A DNA stretch of 64,000 nucleotides from Bacteroides caecimuris (GCF_001688725.2 NZ_CP015401.2:4472001-4536000), one strand, 5' to 3'; shown: positions 8,798 to 19,019, counted from the stretch's first letter. The notes: generated by a model from the letters alone, not told the origin. A program made the numbers and translations.

Positions 8798-10273
8798 TCA
8801 TTTTTTTGATTCTATATATTTTAATAATTCTTCATTTCTCCAGATCTGATATTCGATTTCTTTTTGATAATAATCCTCCTTTGCAAATCCATTATTTAAT
8901 TCTGCTTTATATGTTTCTATTTCATTTTTATACCATTGCGGATTGTCCTTTATCGAATAGACATGTAACTCTTCATTCTTTATTAGATTTATAAGTAATT
9001 CATTTGCATATTGTTCACAATACCATTTTAAATAACAATCTAATGCATCAGAAATATCTTTATTTGGCTTTAGAATAAGATCACATGGTGAAGAAGCATT
9101 ATTAGTATTATTATGCCCGTGTTCACAATGATATATCTCATGCCATAAAATTGATGCTCTTTCTGGTGTTTTATACTTGAAAAAATTGCTACATACTTCA
9201 ATTGTTCCATCCAGTAAAGTCCGCGCAGTAGTAGTACATATGTCTTTATTTTTCTGAATTTTATATTTAGATAAATCAATTCCTTTAGCTTTCAAAAGAG
9301 GAGTTATTTCTTTCAAAGCTGTACTTAGTTGAGGGTCTTCATCTCCTGTGTCAGTTGTCGGTTTTTCTGTCACGGTATCATCCTCCTGACTTGTCGATTC
9401 CGGTTCTGTCGGCTCGGGATCTATTGGCGTAGTATCTGGGCTTGAAGAATTTAACCAATCTTCATTATCATTTTCTCCCCATTCACTGTAGTCAGGTTCC
9501 GGCTCAATAATAATGTCATCAAACCATCCACCATCATAAGTATAATCATAGTCATCTTCTCCACGAGTCAAAACCATCTTTTTCTTTTGAATATATACAG
9601 TAGATGCTAATGCGCGAGCCTGCTCATACTTATCTGATAAATTAGTTTTCCCTGAAGCATTTAATAGAAATACTCCTCCCGTTTTTACTCCGTTCTTATA
9701 AGTACTTATACGGGCTGTTACTTGTGAATATACACAGGAATATAAAGCTACTCCTGTGAAACCACCCTTGTCTGCACAATTTATAAAGTTGTTACAAGTT
9801 TGTGAGCCATTTCTACTATCATATAATTGGGAGGGTATCAAAGTTAAGATGTATTGATCCATTCTATTGCTCTTTACATCTTTTACTATCACTAGTTTCT
9901 GATATACATTGACTTTTCCAGCAGAAGGCTTGCCATTTCTTTCATCTACATAAATTGCTTTAAAGTGATAAGTCGGAGTTATTGGGATATCATAACAAGC
10001 AAGTCCGTTGTTTACAGAACCGACCGCTGCATCCCAGTTAGGTACGAAATCACCGGGGGAAACTGTTTCATTCTTTTTATTATCCAATGAACGACTTAAC
10101 ATTAAATTATCACGAGCTTGCGTTTGAAAAAAGTTCTTAGCTTCTTCCAAACTAAAATCTTTCATGTCTGTTTGCAATCTTGACTCCAGCAAAACTTCGT
10201 CTTTACAATTAACTACAGTTATGACCATTACAATTGCGCATAAGACAGTATAAATATAAGCTATTTTCTTCAT
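8798..10273 (-). CDS. Putative lipoprotein with C-terminal HExxH metallopeptidase-like motif
   Basis: The 491-residue protein begins with a hydrophobic signal ending in VVNCKDE, a loose lipobox with Cys near residue 23. An N-terminal domain of unknown type (about residues 35-230) has several cysteines. A Pro/Asp/Glu/Thr-rich linker follows (about 235-310), then a C-terminal domain with WHEIYHCEHGH. H378, E379 and H382 match the zincin HExxH motif, and the extra C and H right after it are unusual. No distal glutamate or histidine ligand can be assigned with confidence. An envelope-anchored zinc peptidase is plausible. It lies 7 bp downstream of the helical-repeat gene in a four-gene operon. 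Confidence 0.65.
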   Translation of the reverse strand: MKKIAYIYTVLCAIVMVITVVNCKDEVLLESRLQTDMKDFSLEEAKNFFQTQARDNLMLSRSLDNKKNETVSPGDFVPNWDAAVGSVNNGLACYDIPITPTYHFKAIYVDERNGKPSAGKVNVYQKLVIVKDVKSNRMDQYILTLIPSQLYDSRNGSQTCNNFINCADKGGFTGVALYSCVYSQVTARISTYKNGVKTGGVFLLNASGKTNLSDKYEQARALASTVYIQKKKMVLTRGEDDYDYTYDGGWFDDIIIEPEPDYSEWGENDNEDWLNSSSPDTTPIDPEPTEPESTSQEDDTVTEKPTTDTGDEDPQLSTALKEITPLLKAKGIDLSKYKIQKNKDICTTTARTLLDGTIEVCSNFFKYKTPERASILWHEIYHCEHGHNNTNNASSPCDLILKPNKDISDALDCYLKWYCEQYANELLINLIKNEELHVYSIKDNPQWYKNEIETYKAELNNGFAKEDYYQKEIEYQIWRNEELLKYIESKK

Positions 10274-10280
10274 AAAACAA

Positions 10281-11333
10281 TTATTTTAATCCTTTTCTTT
10301 TCATTTTCCTTTCAAAATCATATTTCCACCAGCCACACCATTTTTTATAACTGTCAGTTTTAAATAAAGGATTTACTGTCTTGCAGAAGTTGTCACCTAA
10401 TTGGGAAAGTTGGTCGTATTTATCGGTATCAGGCAATTTCTTTTGATTAAGAATTTTATATTCTTCGATTGCATACTTGTTGTAGGCTATCTTAAATTCA
10501 TTAATCTGCTTCTGGTCAAGTCCATACTTTGATTTCAAAATATGATCCAATGCCGCATTATTTACTTTCCTCCACTTCGCAGATGCAGACGGAACCGCCA
10601 CTGCTATTTTTTTTGCCATCTCATCATCAATGGCCATCAATGCCACTTCCCTTTCGGCATTTTTCTTATTACTATTGAATATATCTATACGTTTTTGTTT
10701 ATACGTATCTTCTATTTGAGCTATAGTAAAAGCATCTTTATATGCAACTTCGTATTTATCCATATCATCAAGTGCTCTGAAGAACAGTCTTTTATATTCA
10801 ATATACCAAGTCCCATTTTCTACTCCCAATATTTGTTTTATTTTAATATTCAATTCGGACAGCATAGTGTCACTATTCTCATATTTTTCCCATGCTTCTC
10901 CAGCATCTTTGTGCATTTTATCCCGTTCTTTTACCCATGCAGATTCGGCTTGATATAAAGCACGCATTTGTTCATACGGAACAAATTTATTTTCACTTAA
11001 CACCTGGTAACGTTCCATCTCTTGGGTGCAAGAGCTCCATTTTTTATATTTTCCTTCAAAAAATGTCTGGCTGACAATTATGCCATATTTTTTGTAAAGT
11101 TTCTTTTGTTCCACTTTAAATTGAGCAGAACTAATTTTACGACTTTTCAATTGGTCATTCTCTTTCTGTAAGGAGAATAGAATTTGTTCGTATTCATCTG
11201 CCTTTTGACTATTGATTTTATACGTTCTCATCATATATTCCTTGCGTTTACCGATGTTGACGCCCGGAATAATCTGTGAAAAGCCCACACTTCCTATTAA
11301 AAGTAAGGACAAAAACAAAGTAATTTTTCTCAT
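10281..11333 (-). CDS. Exported helical-repeat protein of unknown function
   Basis: The 350-residue protein has a signal peptide (MRKITLFLSLLLIGSVGFSQ). The mature part is almost entirely charged amphipathic helix. It seems to contain three copies of a unit of about 100 residues: each begins with a Y-x-L/I-x-x-x-Q-type opening, has a long charged helix and ends near SYKKW or KYKKW followed by aromatic and acidic residues. The layout recalls periplasmic Spy/CpxP-like helical proteins, but the sequence match is too weak for assignment. It sits between the transglutaminase-like lipoprotein gene and the HExxH lipoprotein gene in the same operon. Confidence 0.65.
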   Translation of the reverse strand: MRKITLFLSLLLIGSVGFSQIIPGVNIGKRKEYMMRTYKINSQKADEYEQILFSLQKENDQLKSRKISSAQFKVEQKKLYKKYGIIVSQTFFEGKYKKWSSCTQEMERYQVLSENKFVPYEQMRALYQAESAWVKERDKMHKDAGEAWEKYENSDTMLSELNIKIKQILGVENGTWYIEYKRLFFRALDDMDKYEVAYKDAFTIAQIEDTYKQKRIDIFNSNKKNAEREVALMAIDDEMAKKIAVAVPSASAKWRKVNNAALDHILKSKYGLDQKQINEFKIAYNKYAIEEYKILNQKKLPDTDKYDQLSQLGDNFCKTVNPLFKTDSYKKWCGWWKYDFERKMKRKGLK

Positions 11334-11363
11334 AATTTTATTATTTAATAGTTAGAAATAATT

Positions 11364-13169
11364 TTACCACCATATCTGTTTCCCATTTTCATAAGTGAAT
11401 GGACGTTCTTCACGACCTTTAGTCAAATTGTGCAACCATAACAGAGCTTTTTGAGGTACGTTATCATAAACGATACTATCACCTGTTGGGCGTTTCCGGC
11501 CTAAACTTATCCATTGATCCTGCCAATAAAACAGTTCATAAGTATCTGTTGAAACTATTGCATTATCGTCATTACGTGGAGCAAATCCAATTTTGGAAAT
11601 CTTCACTGGTTTATATAAATCCACACCAACCCATAAGTCTATGCCACCACTCACTTGATAATAGGTAAGTGGTTGTCCATCGAAAATATTAAGCATAGTA
11701 CTGTCCTCGTATATAGCATCACAAGCTATAGGTCGGAATGCTAGAAGCTTCTCATCAGATTGATATAAACAAAATTCTGCGATACTAAAGGTCCCTTTGG
11801 GTTTTCTATAACGTATGTAACGATAGGCTTTCTCTGCAGATATTTCTATCTTTTGCATTTTGCTTTCCGGAGTTTTTGTTATTTTATAAAGTTCCGTTAC
11901 ATCAGAAAAGTCTGCTTTATTTGCCCCTTCAAAAACTCCCATAATCATTAATTTTGAGAAATCAACAATTCGCATATTCAAAGGGAATTTGCGTTTACAT
12001 ACGACTCTTTCAAGATGTTTAGTGTCTGGTGTTATTTCCCTTACTGAATCCTCCGATACTATTATTGGGCTGCCTATTGGAATGGCCTCTTCATCTACCC
12101 AATGAGTTGGGAGATAAACTATACCATCACCTAAATCAATAGCTTCCTTATTACGATCAACATTGTATATATTTCCAGTCCCAATGCTATGGAATGTTTG
12201 AGAAGAGGAAAAAGCAACAGGCACCCATCTTTTTGGAGAAAATACAGATAAAAGATTTTCTTTTTCTTTATTTATATTAGCCGAGACTGTAACATCACAT
12301 GAGCCGATGTTGTGCAATCTTGTAACATCCAGTATGTCATTGTAACGAAATAATTCTGGAATATTGTCGACATGTTTGGCTAAATCTTGTATTGAATACA
12401 TCTTACGATATATTTTAGGGGTTTTACGTGATAGATAGTAATCTCTGTCTGCTTGTTTATCAGTGTTTTGAAGTGGATATATTTTGTTGTCTGGTAATAT
12501 GATTGAAACAAAAGAATGTCCATTGTTATTGCTTCCCCAATAAGGTACAAATTCAAATGCGGCAGGAATTCCTACTGACCGTAAGGCCATAGTAACTAAG
12601 GCTGTTCTGTCATCACATTTACCATATCCTGTCCTTATTATTGATGAATATGATTTTAAGGTATCTTTGTAAAATTCGGGAGATAGCTCTATTTTAATTT
12701 GAGCATTTATATTCTGTGCTGTTTGAATAATATCGTTGGTACATTGTTTCTCAAATTTTCTACTACAGTCCCATTTCCAATAATACTGTAATGGTTCATC
12801 GGAGACTCTGTATGGTAAGATGTATTCGCAGAATTGTTCAAATGTATAGTTTTTCAAATATGGACTCTTTTCTTTTAAAAAGAATGAATGCTCTAGTGAT
12901 TTTATGAGAGAGTCAGCTTTTACTATATCAATATCATATATTTTCTGTTCTTTGCCATTGATGGAATATTTGTTAGGCATATTTTCTATCAGAAAGCAAG
13001 CTGCTTTATATTTATCTTTGTCCTTATTTGTTTTATAATATTCTAAAAAGCGGGTAAGCTCCTTATTATTTGTTTGAGAGTTGCTCGCTATTTTCCATGC
13101 TAGTTTTTCACTGGATGAAGTGCAACTGAGTAACAAAAGAAGTAAAAATGCGGTGCAAATTGTTTTCAT
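11364..13169 (-). CDS. Transglutaminase-like lipoprotein
   Basis: The 601-residue protein has a clear lipoprotein signal (LLLLLLSCTSSS). The middle holds a transglutaminase/cysteine-protease core: TGYGKCDDRTALVTMALRSV supplies the catalytic Cys, GHSFVSIILPDN the His, and a later Asp completes the triad. After it come beta-rich segments, the last of which (SKIGFAPRNDDNAIVSTDTYELFYWQ-type pattern split by loops) looks like a galactose-binding/discoidin-like jelly roll. Such proteins in Bacteroides are exported and of unknown substrate; they may cleave or crosslink peptides. It is the first gene of the four-gene operon, with 30 bp to the next. CAAAGGTG at 13209-13216 is a near-consensus minus-strand -7 box. 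Confidence 0.8.
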   Translation of the reverse strand: MKTICTAFLLLLLLSCTSSSEKLAWKIASNSQTNNKELTRFLEYYKTNKDKDKYKAACFLIENMPNKYSINGKEQKIYDIDIVKADSLIKSLEHSFFLKEKSPYLKNYTFEQFCEYILPYRVSDEPLQYYWKWDCSRKFEKQCTNDIIQTAQNINAQIKIELSPEFYKDTLKSYSSIIRTGYGKCDDRTALVTMALRSVGIPAAFEFVPYWGSNNNGHSFVSIILPDNKIYPLQNTDKQADRDYYLSRKTPKIYRKMYSIQDLAKHVDNIPELFRYNDILDVTRLHNIGSCDVTVSANINKEKENLLSVFSPKRWVPVAFSSSQTFHSIGTGNIYNVDRNKEAIDLGDGIVYLPTHWVDEEAIPIGSPIIVSEDSVREITPDTKHLERVVCKRKFPLNMRIVDFSKLMIMGVFEGANKADFSDVTELYKITKTPESKMQKIEISAEKAYRYIRYRKPKGTFSIAEFCLYQSDEKLLAFRPIACDAIYEDSTMLNIFDGQPLTYYQVSGGIDLWVGVDLYKPVKISKIGFAPRNDDNAIVSTDTYELFYWQDQWISLGRKRPTGDSIVYDNVPQKALLWLHNLTKGREERPFTYENGKQIWW

Positions 13170-13451
13170 AGTATTATAATAAAAGGGTGTTCTTTAACTT
13201 GTATGCTGCAAAGGTGAGGAAAAATAAGTATTTGAATATGAGTAAATAATACATTAGTAGGATGAAAACGTACATTATCTGACCGTAAACGGATGGAATC
13301 GGATATTTCTTTAAAATCTTTCATCTTGAACGTGATAAAGAAGTTTCTTTTGTGCCTTGATTGGCACCAATTTTAATGTATAAAAGTATGGCAAAACCAA
13401 ACTTGTTACTATCTTTGCAGCGTCAATTAAACTCTTAATTTGTATAGTATT
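13170..13451. other. Divergent intergenic region, transglutaminase operon / DUF4348 gene
   Basis: This 282-bp AT-rich region separates two divergent units. It holds the imperfect minus-strand box CACCTTTG (13209-13216) and the consensus plus-strand box TATCTTTG (13410-13417). No repeat, RNA gene or operator-like palindrome was noticed. Confidence 0.5.
13410..13417 (+). promoter_or_regulatory. Bacteroides -7 promoter box for DUF4348 gene
   Basis: TATCTTTG matches TAnnTTTG exactly. TATG at 13387-13390, 19 bp upstream, may be a weak -33 element. The box is 35 bp upstream of the ATG at 13452. Confidence 0.55.
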
Positions 13452-14012
13452 ATGAGAGCTAAAAAGTTTGTATGCTGCTTGCTGGCTATGCTGCTGCTTG
13501 TTGGTGTTTCGTTTATCTCTTGCGGTAATAGTTCCAAAGCAAAAGCCGATAATGAACTGACTGCGCAGGACGGTGAAAATTTCAAATCCTTTCTGGATAG
13601 ATTTACTTCCAGTGCAGCCTTCCAGTATACTCGTATCAAGTTCCCATTAAAGACCCCGATTACTTTATTGGCAGATGACGGCGAAACAGAGAAAACATTC
13701 CCTTTCACCAAAGAAAAATGGCCGTTGCTGGATAGCGAAACCATGAAAGAAGAACGTATTACTCAGGAAGAAGGGGGAATCTATGTCTCCAAGTTTACGC
13801 TGAATGAACCGAAACACAAAATCTTTGAAGCGGGCTATGAAGAGTCCGAAGTGGATTTGCGGGTCGAGTTCGAATTGCAGGCTGACGGGAAATGGTATGT
13901 GGTGGACTGCTATACAGGCTGGTATGGATATGACTTGCCGATTGGAGAATTGAAACAAACCATCCAGAATGTGAAAGAAGAGAACGCTGCATTCGAAGAG
14001 GTACATCCTTAA
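13452..14012 (+). CDS. DUF4348 domain-containing lipoprotein
   Basis: The 186-residue protein has a lipoprotein signal (SFISCGNSS, Cys near residue 24). The mature part has the FKSFLDRFTSSAAFQYTRIKFPL segment pattern (aromatic, SxxFQxxRIKFPL) that I recognise from DUF4348, a Bacteroidales envelope family of unknown role. The C-terminal half resembles an NTF2-like or cystatin-like beta sheet (WYVVDCYTGWYG). The ATG at 13452 is preferred over a TTG four codons upstream because it begins a standard signal peptide. It is monocistronic: its own promoter box lies upstream and a strong terminator follows. Confidence 0.8.
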   Translation: MRAKKFVCCLLAMLLLVGVSFISCGNSSKAKADNELTAQDGENFKSFLDRFTSSAAFQYTRIKFPLKTPITLLADDGETEKTFPFTKEKWPLLDSETMKEERITQEEGGIYVSKFTLNEPKHKIFEAGYEESEVDLRVEFELQADGKWYVVDCYTGWYGYDLPIGELKQTIQNVKEENAAFEEVHP

Positions 14013-14069
14013 AATGGCAATACAAATTCCCGGTCAATACATTATTTGAGATATTTTGTACAATTTGAG

Positions 14070-14093
14070 CCTCTCTTTTTTCAAAAAGAGGGG
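14070..14093 (+). terminator. Rho-independent terminator after DUF4348 gene
   Basis: CCTCTCTTTTT pairs with AAAAAGAGGGG (one G-T wobble) around a minimal loop and is followed by TTTCTTTG on the plus strand, 57 bp past the stop. The rest of the gap to 14215 shows no clear promoter for the lyase gene. Confidence 0.75.
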
Positions 14094-14214
14094 TTTCTTT
14101 GTATTTGGAAGAACTAATGCCGTAATGGTGAAGAACTGTTCCGCATGCTCTTGCAGGCAATGAGTGACTGTTTGCTGACTTATATGCTGAAAAACCTAAT
14201 AAGACGATATATCC

Positions 14215-17200
14215 ATGATGAAACAACTTTTTATTAAATTAGGAGTGACAACTCTATTTTCTCTATTGTGTTCAACATATCTTCATGCGCAAGTCGTAAC
14301 AGATGAGCGGATGTTTTCCTTTGAAGAACCGCAAATCCCGGATTGCATTTCTGCCGTCCAATCACAATTATCTATCTCGGATATACACTATAAAGATGGA
14401 AAACATTCGTTGGAATGGACTTTTGAACCGGGAGCTGTATTGCAGATTAAGAAAGATTTGAAGTTTGAGAAGAAAGACCCGACTGGTAAGGACTTGTATC
14501 TTTCAGCTTTTATTGTGTGGGTCTACAATGAAACTTCTCAAGATGCAACTATAGAATTTGAGTTCCTAAAGAATGGAAAGAAATGTACCTCCTTTCCTTT
14601 TGGTATCAATTTTACCGGTTGGCGTGCCGCGTGGGTTTGTTACGAGCGAGATATGCAAGGCACACCTGAGGAAGGGATGAATGAACTTCGTATTGTAGCT
14701 CCGAATTCAAAAGGACGCCTTTTCATCGACCATTTGATTACAGCTACTAAAGTCGATGCACGTCAGCAGACAGCCGATTTGCAAGTACCTTTTGTGAATG
14801 CCGGAACAACTAATCATTGGCTGGTTGTTTATCAACATTCTTTTTTAAAACCGGATATTGAACTAACTCCTGTGGGCGACAAGCAACGGGAAGAGATGCA
14901 ACTGTTGGAGAAACGCTTTCGGGATATGATCTATACGAAGGGCAAGATCACAGATAAAGAGGTTGAGAATATTCGCAAGAAGTACGATTTCTATCAGATC
15001 ACTTACAAAAACGGTCAGGTTTCGGGAGTACCTATCTATATGGTACGTGCCGCAGAAGCTTATGAACGAATCATCCCGGATTGGAACAAAGATATGTTCA
15101 CTAAAATGGGGGTGGAAATGCGTGCTTACTTCGATCTGATGAAAAAAATAGCTGTTGCATATAATAATAGTACGGCGAAACCGGTGATTCGGGAAGAAAT
15201 GAAGAAGAAGTTTTTGGCAATGTACGACCACATAACCGATCAGGGCGTGGTTTATGGTAGTTGTTGGGGAAATATCCATCATTACGGATATAGTGTTCGC
15301 GGTCTGTACTTGGCATATTTCCTGATGAAAGATGTGCTTAGAGAAGCAGGCAAACTTCAAGAAGCCGAACGGACATTACGTTGGTATGCGATTACTAACG
15401 AAGTGTATCCCAAACCGGAAGTCAACGGAATTGATATGGACTCTTTCAATACACAGACCACAGGACGTATTGCCAGTATTCTGATGATGGAAGATACACC
15501 GGAGAAACTGCAATACTTACGGTCTTTCTCTCGTTGGATTGACTATGGTTGCCGTCCTGCACTGGGGTTGTCCGGTTCATTTAAAGTGGACGGAGGTGCT
15601 TTCCATCATCGCAATAACTATCCGGCTTATGCCGTAGGCGGGTTGGATGGAGCAACAAATATGATTTATCTTCTCAGCCGGACGGAGTTTGCCGTTTCCA
15701 AATTAGCCCATGAAACGGTGAAAAATGTATTGCTGACCATGCGCTTTTATTGTAATAAACTGAATTTCCCTCTCTCTATGTCCGGTCGTCATCCGGATGG
15801 AAAAGGTAAACTGGTTCCTATGCATTTTGCCATGATGGCTTTAGCCGGTTCTCCCGATGGAAAGGCGGAATATGACAGTGAAATGGCTTTTTCTTATCTT
15901 CGTTTGATTTCAGATTCAGGCGTTGAGAATGATGCTCCCGAATATATGCCGAAAGTTTCGAATGCTGAAGAACGCAAGGTGGCGAAGCTTCTGATAGAGA
16001 AAGGTTTCCGCCCGGAACCGGACCCGCAAGGGAATATAGCAATGGGCTATGGTTGTGTCTCTGTTCAACGTCGCAATAATTGGTCTGCCGTGGTACGTGG
16101 ACATTCCCGTTATTTATGGGCGGCTGAACATTATTTGGGAGCGAATTTATATGGTCGCTATCTGGCACACGGCAGCTTGCAGATATTGACAGCTGCACCA
16201 GGGCAGGCGGTGACTCCGGCCACTAGTGGTTGGCAGCAGGAAGGTTTTGACTGGAACCGTATCCCGGGAGTCACATCTATTCATTTGCCATTGGAACAAT
16301 TGCAGGCTAAAGTGCTCAATGTAGACCGTTATTCGGGAATGGAAGAGATGCTTTATTCGGATGAAGCTTTTGCAGGCGGGTTGTCTCAACAGAAGATGAA
16401 TGGTAACTTCGGAATGAAGTTGCACGAGCACGACAAGTATAACGGATCGCACCGGGCACGAAAATCTTACCATTTCATCGATGGAATGATTGTCTGCCTT
16501 GGATCGGATGTCGAAAATACAAATACGGAGTTCCCCACTGAAACGACTATCTTCCAATTGGCTGTCACTGATAAGGCGGGACATGACTATTGGAAAAATT
16601 ATCAGGGAGATAAGAAGGTATGGGTAGATCATTTAGGGACAGGTTATTATGTTCCGACTACCATTCGGTTTGAGAAGAACTTCCCTCAACGTTCGCGAAT
16701 GCAGAATACAGGAAAGGAAACAAAGGGTGATTGGGTCTCTTTGGTAATAGATCATGGAAAGGCACCGAAAAACGGAAGGTATGAATATGCTGTTTTGCCC
16801 CAAACGAATGAAACCGCGATGAAGAAGTTTGCGAAAAAGCCCACTTATAAAGTATTGCAGCAAGACCGGAAGGCACATATTGTAGAGTCCGCTTCCGAGC
16901 AGATTGTTTCTTATGTGTTATTTGAGACTCCTGAAACAACGTTGCCGGGTGGTCTGTTGCAGCGTGTGGATACTTCCTGCCTAGTTATGACTCATAAAGA
17001 ATCTGCTGATAAGATTAAACTGACGGTGGCACAACCTGATTTAGCTTTGTATCGCGGTCCAAGTGACGAAGTGTTTGACAAAGACGGGAAGCGGATTGAA
17101 CGTAGTATCTACTCTCGTCCGTGGATTAATAATGAAAGCAGTGAAATACCGGTGACTGTGACCTTAAAAGGCCGATGGAATGTGGAAGAAACTTCATTTT

Positions 17201-17289
17201 GTAAAGTCGTCTCTTCTAATGAAAAGCAAACTATCTTACGGTTCGGTTGCAAAGATGGCGCTAGCTTTGAAGTGGAACTAAAGAGATAA
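14215..17289 (+). CDS. Polysaccharide lyase family 8: chondroitin/hyaluronan lyase
   Basis: The 1024-residue enzyme cleaves chondroitin/dermatan sulfate or hyaluronan by beta-elimination, giving unsaturated disaccharides. It has a signal peptide ending at LHAQ. An N-terminal jelly roll is followed by the alpha/alpha-toroid (about residues 210-590) and C-terminal beta-sandwich domains typical of PL8. The active-site stretch [10 protein letters not shown] gives His465 and Tyr472, spaced as His501/Tyr508 of Proteus chondroitinase [22 protein letters not shown] and [15 protein letters not shown] are conserved in Bacteroides chondroitinases. A second ATG lies one codon in. It is convergent with the porin gene and separated from the SusC/D genes it probably serves. 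It ends just before a 22-bp-pitch repeat array. Confidence 0.9.
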   Translation: MMKQLFIKLGVTTLFSLLCSTYLHAQVVTDERMFSFEEPQIPDCISAVQSQLSISDIHYKDGKHSLEWTFEPGAVLQIKKDLKFEKKDPTGKDLYLSAFIVWVYNETSQDATIEFEFLKNGKKCTSFPFGINFTGWRAAWVCYERDMQGTPEEGMNELRIVAPNSKGRLFIDHLITATKVDARQQTADLQVPFVNAGTTNHWLVVYQHSFLKPDIELTPVGDKQREEMQLLEKRFRDMIYTKGKITDKEVENIRKKYDFYQITYKNGQVSGVPIYMVRAAEAYERIIPDWNKDMFTKMGVEMRAYFDLMKKIAVAYNNSTAKPVIREEMKKKFLAMYDHITDQGVVYGSCWGNIHHYGYSVRGLYLAYFLMKDVLREAGKLQEAERTLRWYAITNEVYPKPEVNGIDMDSFNTQTTGRIASILMMEDTPEKLQYLRSFSRWIDYGCRPALGLSGSFKVDGGAFHHRNNYPAYAVGGLDGATNMIYLLSRTEFAVSKLAHETVKNVLLTMRFYCNKLNFPLSMSGRHPDGKGKLVPMHFAMMALAGSPDGKAEYDSEMAFSYLRLISDSGVENDAPEYMPKVSNAEERKVAKLLIEKGFRPEPDPQGNIAMGYGCVSVQRRNNWSAVVRGHSRYLWAAEHYLGANLYGRYLAHGSLQILTAAPGQAVTPATSGWQQEGFDWNRIPGVTSIHLPLEQLQAKVLNVDRYSGMEEMLYSDEAFAGGLSQQKMNGNFGMKLHEHDKYNGSHRARKSYHFIDGMIVCLGSDVENTNTEFPTETTIFQLAVTDKAGHDYWKNYQGDKKVWVDHLGTGYYVPTTIRFEKNFPQRSRMQNTGKETKGDWVSLVIDHGKAPKNGRYEYAVLPQTNETAMKKFAKKPTYKVLQQDRKAHIVESASEQIVSYVLFETPETTLPGGLLQRVDTSCLVMTHKESADKIKLTVAQPDLALYRGPSDEVFDKDGKRIERSIYSRPWINNESSEIPVTVTLKGRWNVEETSFCKVVSSNEKQTILRFGCKDGASFEVELKR

Positions 17290-17315
17290 GAAGTCAGGCA
17301 ACTAGAAAATGTTTT

Positions 17316-17508
17316 GTTTCCCTTTGTACAAGCGTGGTTTCCAAAGCTTTGAAACTATTGTTTCTAGCTGCAGAAACTTTAGTTTCTACAAAGGGAAACT
17401 TTGGTTTCAAGCGTATGAAACTCTAGTTTCAAGTAAGGAAACCAAAAGTTTCAAATAGCGAAACGATTGGTTTCTCGGTGTGAAACTAATCGTTTCCCGT
17501 AATGAAAC
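17316..17508. repeat. Phased GAAAC/GTTTC palindrome array, 22-bp pitch
   Basis: GAAAC occurs at 17351, 17373, 17395, 17417, 17438, 17460, 17482 and 17504 (steps 22, 22, 22, 21, 22, 22, 22). GTTTC occurs at 17316, 17337, 17360, 17382, 17404, 17426, 17448, 17470 and 17492 (steps 21, 23, then 22). Seven units therefore have the form GAAAC-N4/5-GTTTC, separated by 7-8 variable bases. The array starts 27 bp past the lyase stop codon. Spacers are too short and variable for CRISPR. Each unit could fold into a small hairpin in RNA or offer a palindromic protein site on one face of the DNA. I do not recognise it. Confidence 0.85.
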
Positions 17509-17599
17509 AAAGGTTGTATATAAATGAAGTAAATATGACTGTTAGGGCTCCTGTAATGAATGTCTCCGATTAATGAAATGTAGTTTGCTGCTTTCGGTG

Positions 17600-17689
17600 A
17601 TAGCAATATTGTCATCACAATGCTGTCACCGATTGCTGTCACAATGCTAATCGTTTATAATCAAATCATTAGGCAGTAATCGGTGACAG
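17600..17689. terminator. Stem-loop region between convergent lyase and porin genes
   Basis: CTGTCACCGATT (17623-17634) pairs perfectly with AATCGGTGACAG (17678-17689) around a 43-nt loop. Repeated TGCTGTCAC and CAATGCT words fill the region from 17600. It could serve as a bidirectional terminator, though neither side has a strong T-run. The rest of the 438-bp gap (17509-17599) shows nothing else. Confidence 0.4.
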
Positions 17690-17727
17690 GTGACAGATAT
17701 TAATCAAAATAATTGTGTAGAGAGAGG

Positions 17728-18987
17728 TTAGAACATAAACATGGCAACAGCAACAATACGGTTGTTGCATACAGCATGAGTATCTCTGATTTTTCCGTTG
17801 GAGGCATTGAGTGAACCATACCATGCAGAGCTTAAGGTATATTCCAATCCGAATTTCCAGTGGGGAACATTGTAGGTCAGTTCTGCCCCTGCTGTTACTA
17901 ACTGGTCGAGGTTTATTCCCGTTCCATACACTTGAGCGTCAGTTCCATTCGGGGCATATAGTGCATCGCTTGTTCCCAAATTCTTAGCATAACCTACAAA
18001 GATTCCAGGTTTCCATTTCTGTCCGTAAACAACATTCAACCAGGAGCTGGAGAAACGTATTGGAGTATATTTTTGTTCTCCGGTGTGCTCATTGACTGAC
18101 TTAATACCGAATCCGCCTAATCCGGAAGCTTGTGTAAGATTGGAACCCAATACACTCTTTGCGGCAATGAACCAGGCTTTATGGGTATATTTTGCATGGG
18201 CCTCGTAAGAAAGGGTAGTTATGCGTTCGTCTATTTTATATTTATCTCCGTTCGCTCCCAAGGCACTTGTGCGTGGCTTTAATGATAACAATTCAATGCC
18301 GACACCTGCCAGTAAGCCGTCTTTCTTGTAGTCAGCTCCTACATATATCTCCGGGATGCAACCATTCTTTAAGTATTCATGACTTTTTTTGCTCTCTTTC
18401 GGTTTGTCAGGATTGATACCTTGTGAAGTGTATTGTGATTGCCACACTACTGCTCCGGTAAGTTGGAAATTCTTGTTTGTATAGCGATAACGAATTTGAG
18501 GTGCACGACTAAATGGCTGGAATGGCGCTCCTACGGAGAGATTAAGAATCTGTGGCGACACATCTCCAAATAACGGATGCCAAGTCTGTCCGAGCAATAC
18601 AGCCGATTTTCCCCAATCCAGATTCAAATAAGCATGGCGGAGTCGAATGACCGAATAAGAAGTACCTGTGCCACGGAAGTCGACCTCTACTTTGGCAGAA
18701 GTCTTGGCTGTCCCCAGCTTCGGACCGGCAACGTCTACTCCGAGACGCGAATAAAGAGTATAGAAGTTACTGTTAGGCGTTGAGTTCAAATCATTTCCAT
18801 CCGGATCACGTACCTTATCTTTCGGATACATATAAAACAATCCGTCCACGGTCTCTACATTAGCACGACTGTTATAATATAAGTCAGTACGAATCTGTCC
18901 GTAGAATTTGAACTTGAAATCCTGCATTTGTGCGAAACTGCCCGATACGATTATCAGGCAAAGAAATAAGAGAATGTACTTTTTCAT
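17728..18987 (-). CDS. Outer-membrane porin-like beta-barrel protein
   Basis: The 419-residue protein has a signal peptide (MKKYILLFLCLIIVSGSFAQ). The mature chain alternates short amphipathic strands such as FKFKFYGQIRTDLYYNSR and RLRHAYLNLDWG, and ends in phenylalanine (VAMFMF), the usual C-terminal signature of outer-membrane barrels. It resembles the DcaP/porin superfamily rather than a TonB-dependent transporter: there is no plug domain. The start at 18987 is chosen because the nine residues upstream would precede a complete signal peptide. Lying beside glycosaminoglycan genes, it may pass disaccharides, but it could equally be a general porin. A -7 box lies 25 bp upstream. Confidence 0.75.
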   Translation of the reverse strand: MKKYILLFLCLIIVSGSFAQMQDFKFKFYGQIRTDLYYNSRANVETVDGLFYMYPKDKVRDPDGNDLNSTPNSNFYTLYSRLGVDVAGPKLGTAKTSAKVEVDFRGTGTSYSVIRLRHAYLNLDWGKSAVLLGQTWHPLFGDVSPQILNLSVGAPFQPFSRAPQIRYRYTNKNFQLTGAVVWQSQYTSQGINPDKPKESKKSHEYLKNGCIPEIYVGADYKKDGLLAGVGIELLSLKPRTSALGANGDKYKIDERITTLSYEAHAKYTHKAWFIAAKSVLGSNLTQASGLGGFGIKSVNEHTGEQKYTPIRFSSSWLNVVYGQKWKPGIFVGYAKNLGTSDALYAPNGTDAQVYGTGINLDQLVTAGAELTYNVPHWKFGLEYTLSSAWYGSLNASNGKIRDTHAVCNNRIVAVAMFMF

Positions 18988-19011
18988 AATGTGCATGTTT
19001 GTAAACGGGTG

Positions 19012-19019
19012 CAAAATTA
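19012..19019 (-). promoter_or_regulatory. Bacteroides -7 promoter box for porin gene
   Basis: The minus strand reads TAATTTTG, matching TAnnTTTG, 25 bp before the porin ATG at 18987. This suggests the porin is transcribed separately from the upstream dus gene. Confidence 0.5.

Noticed and set aside
17316..17508. CRISPR array
   Set aside because: Repeats are 5-bp inverted words with 4-8-bp gaps, and no cas gene is in the window.
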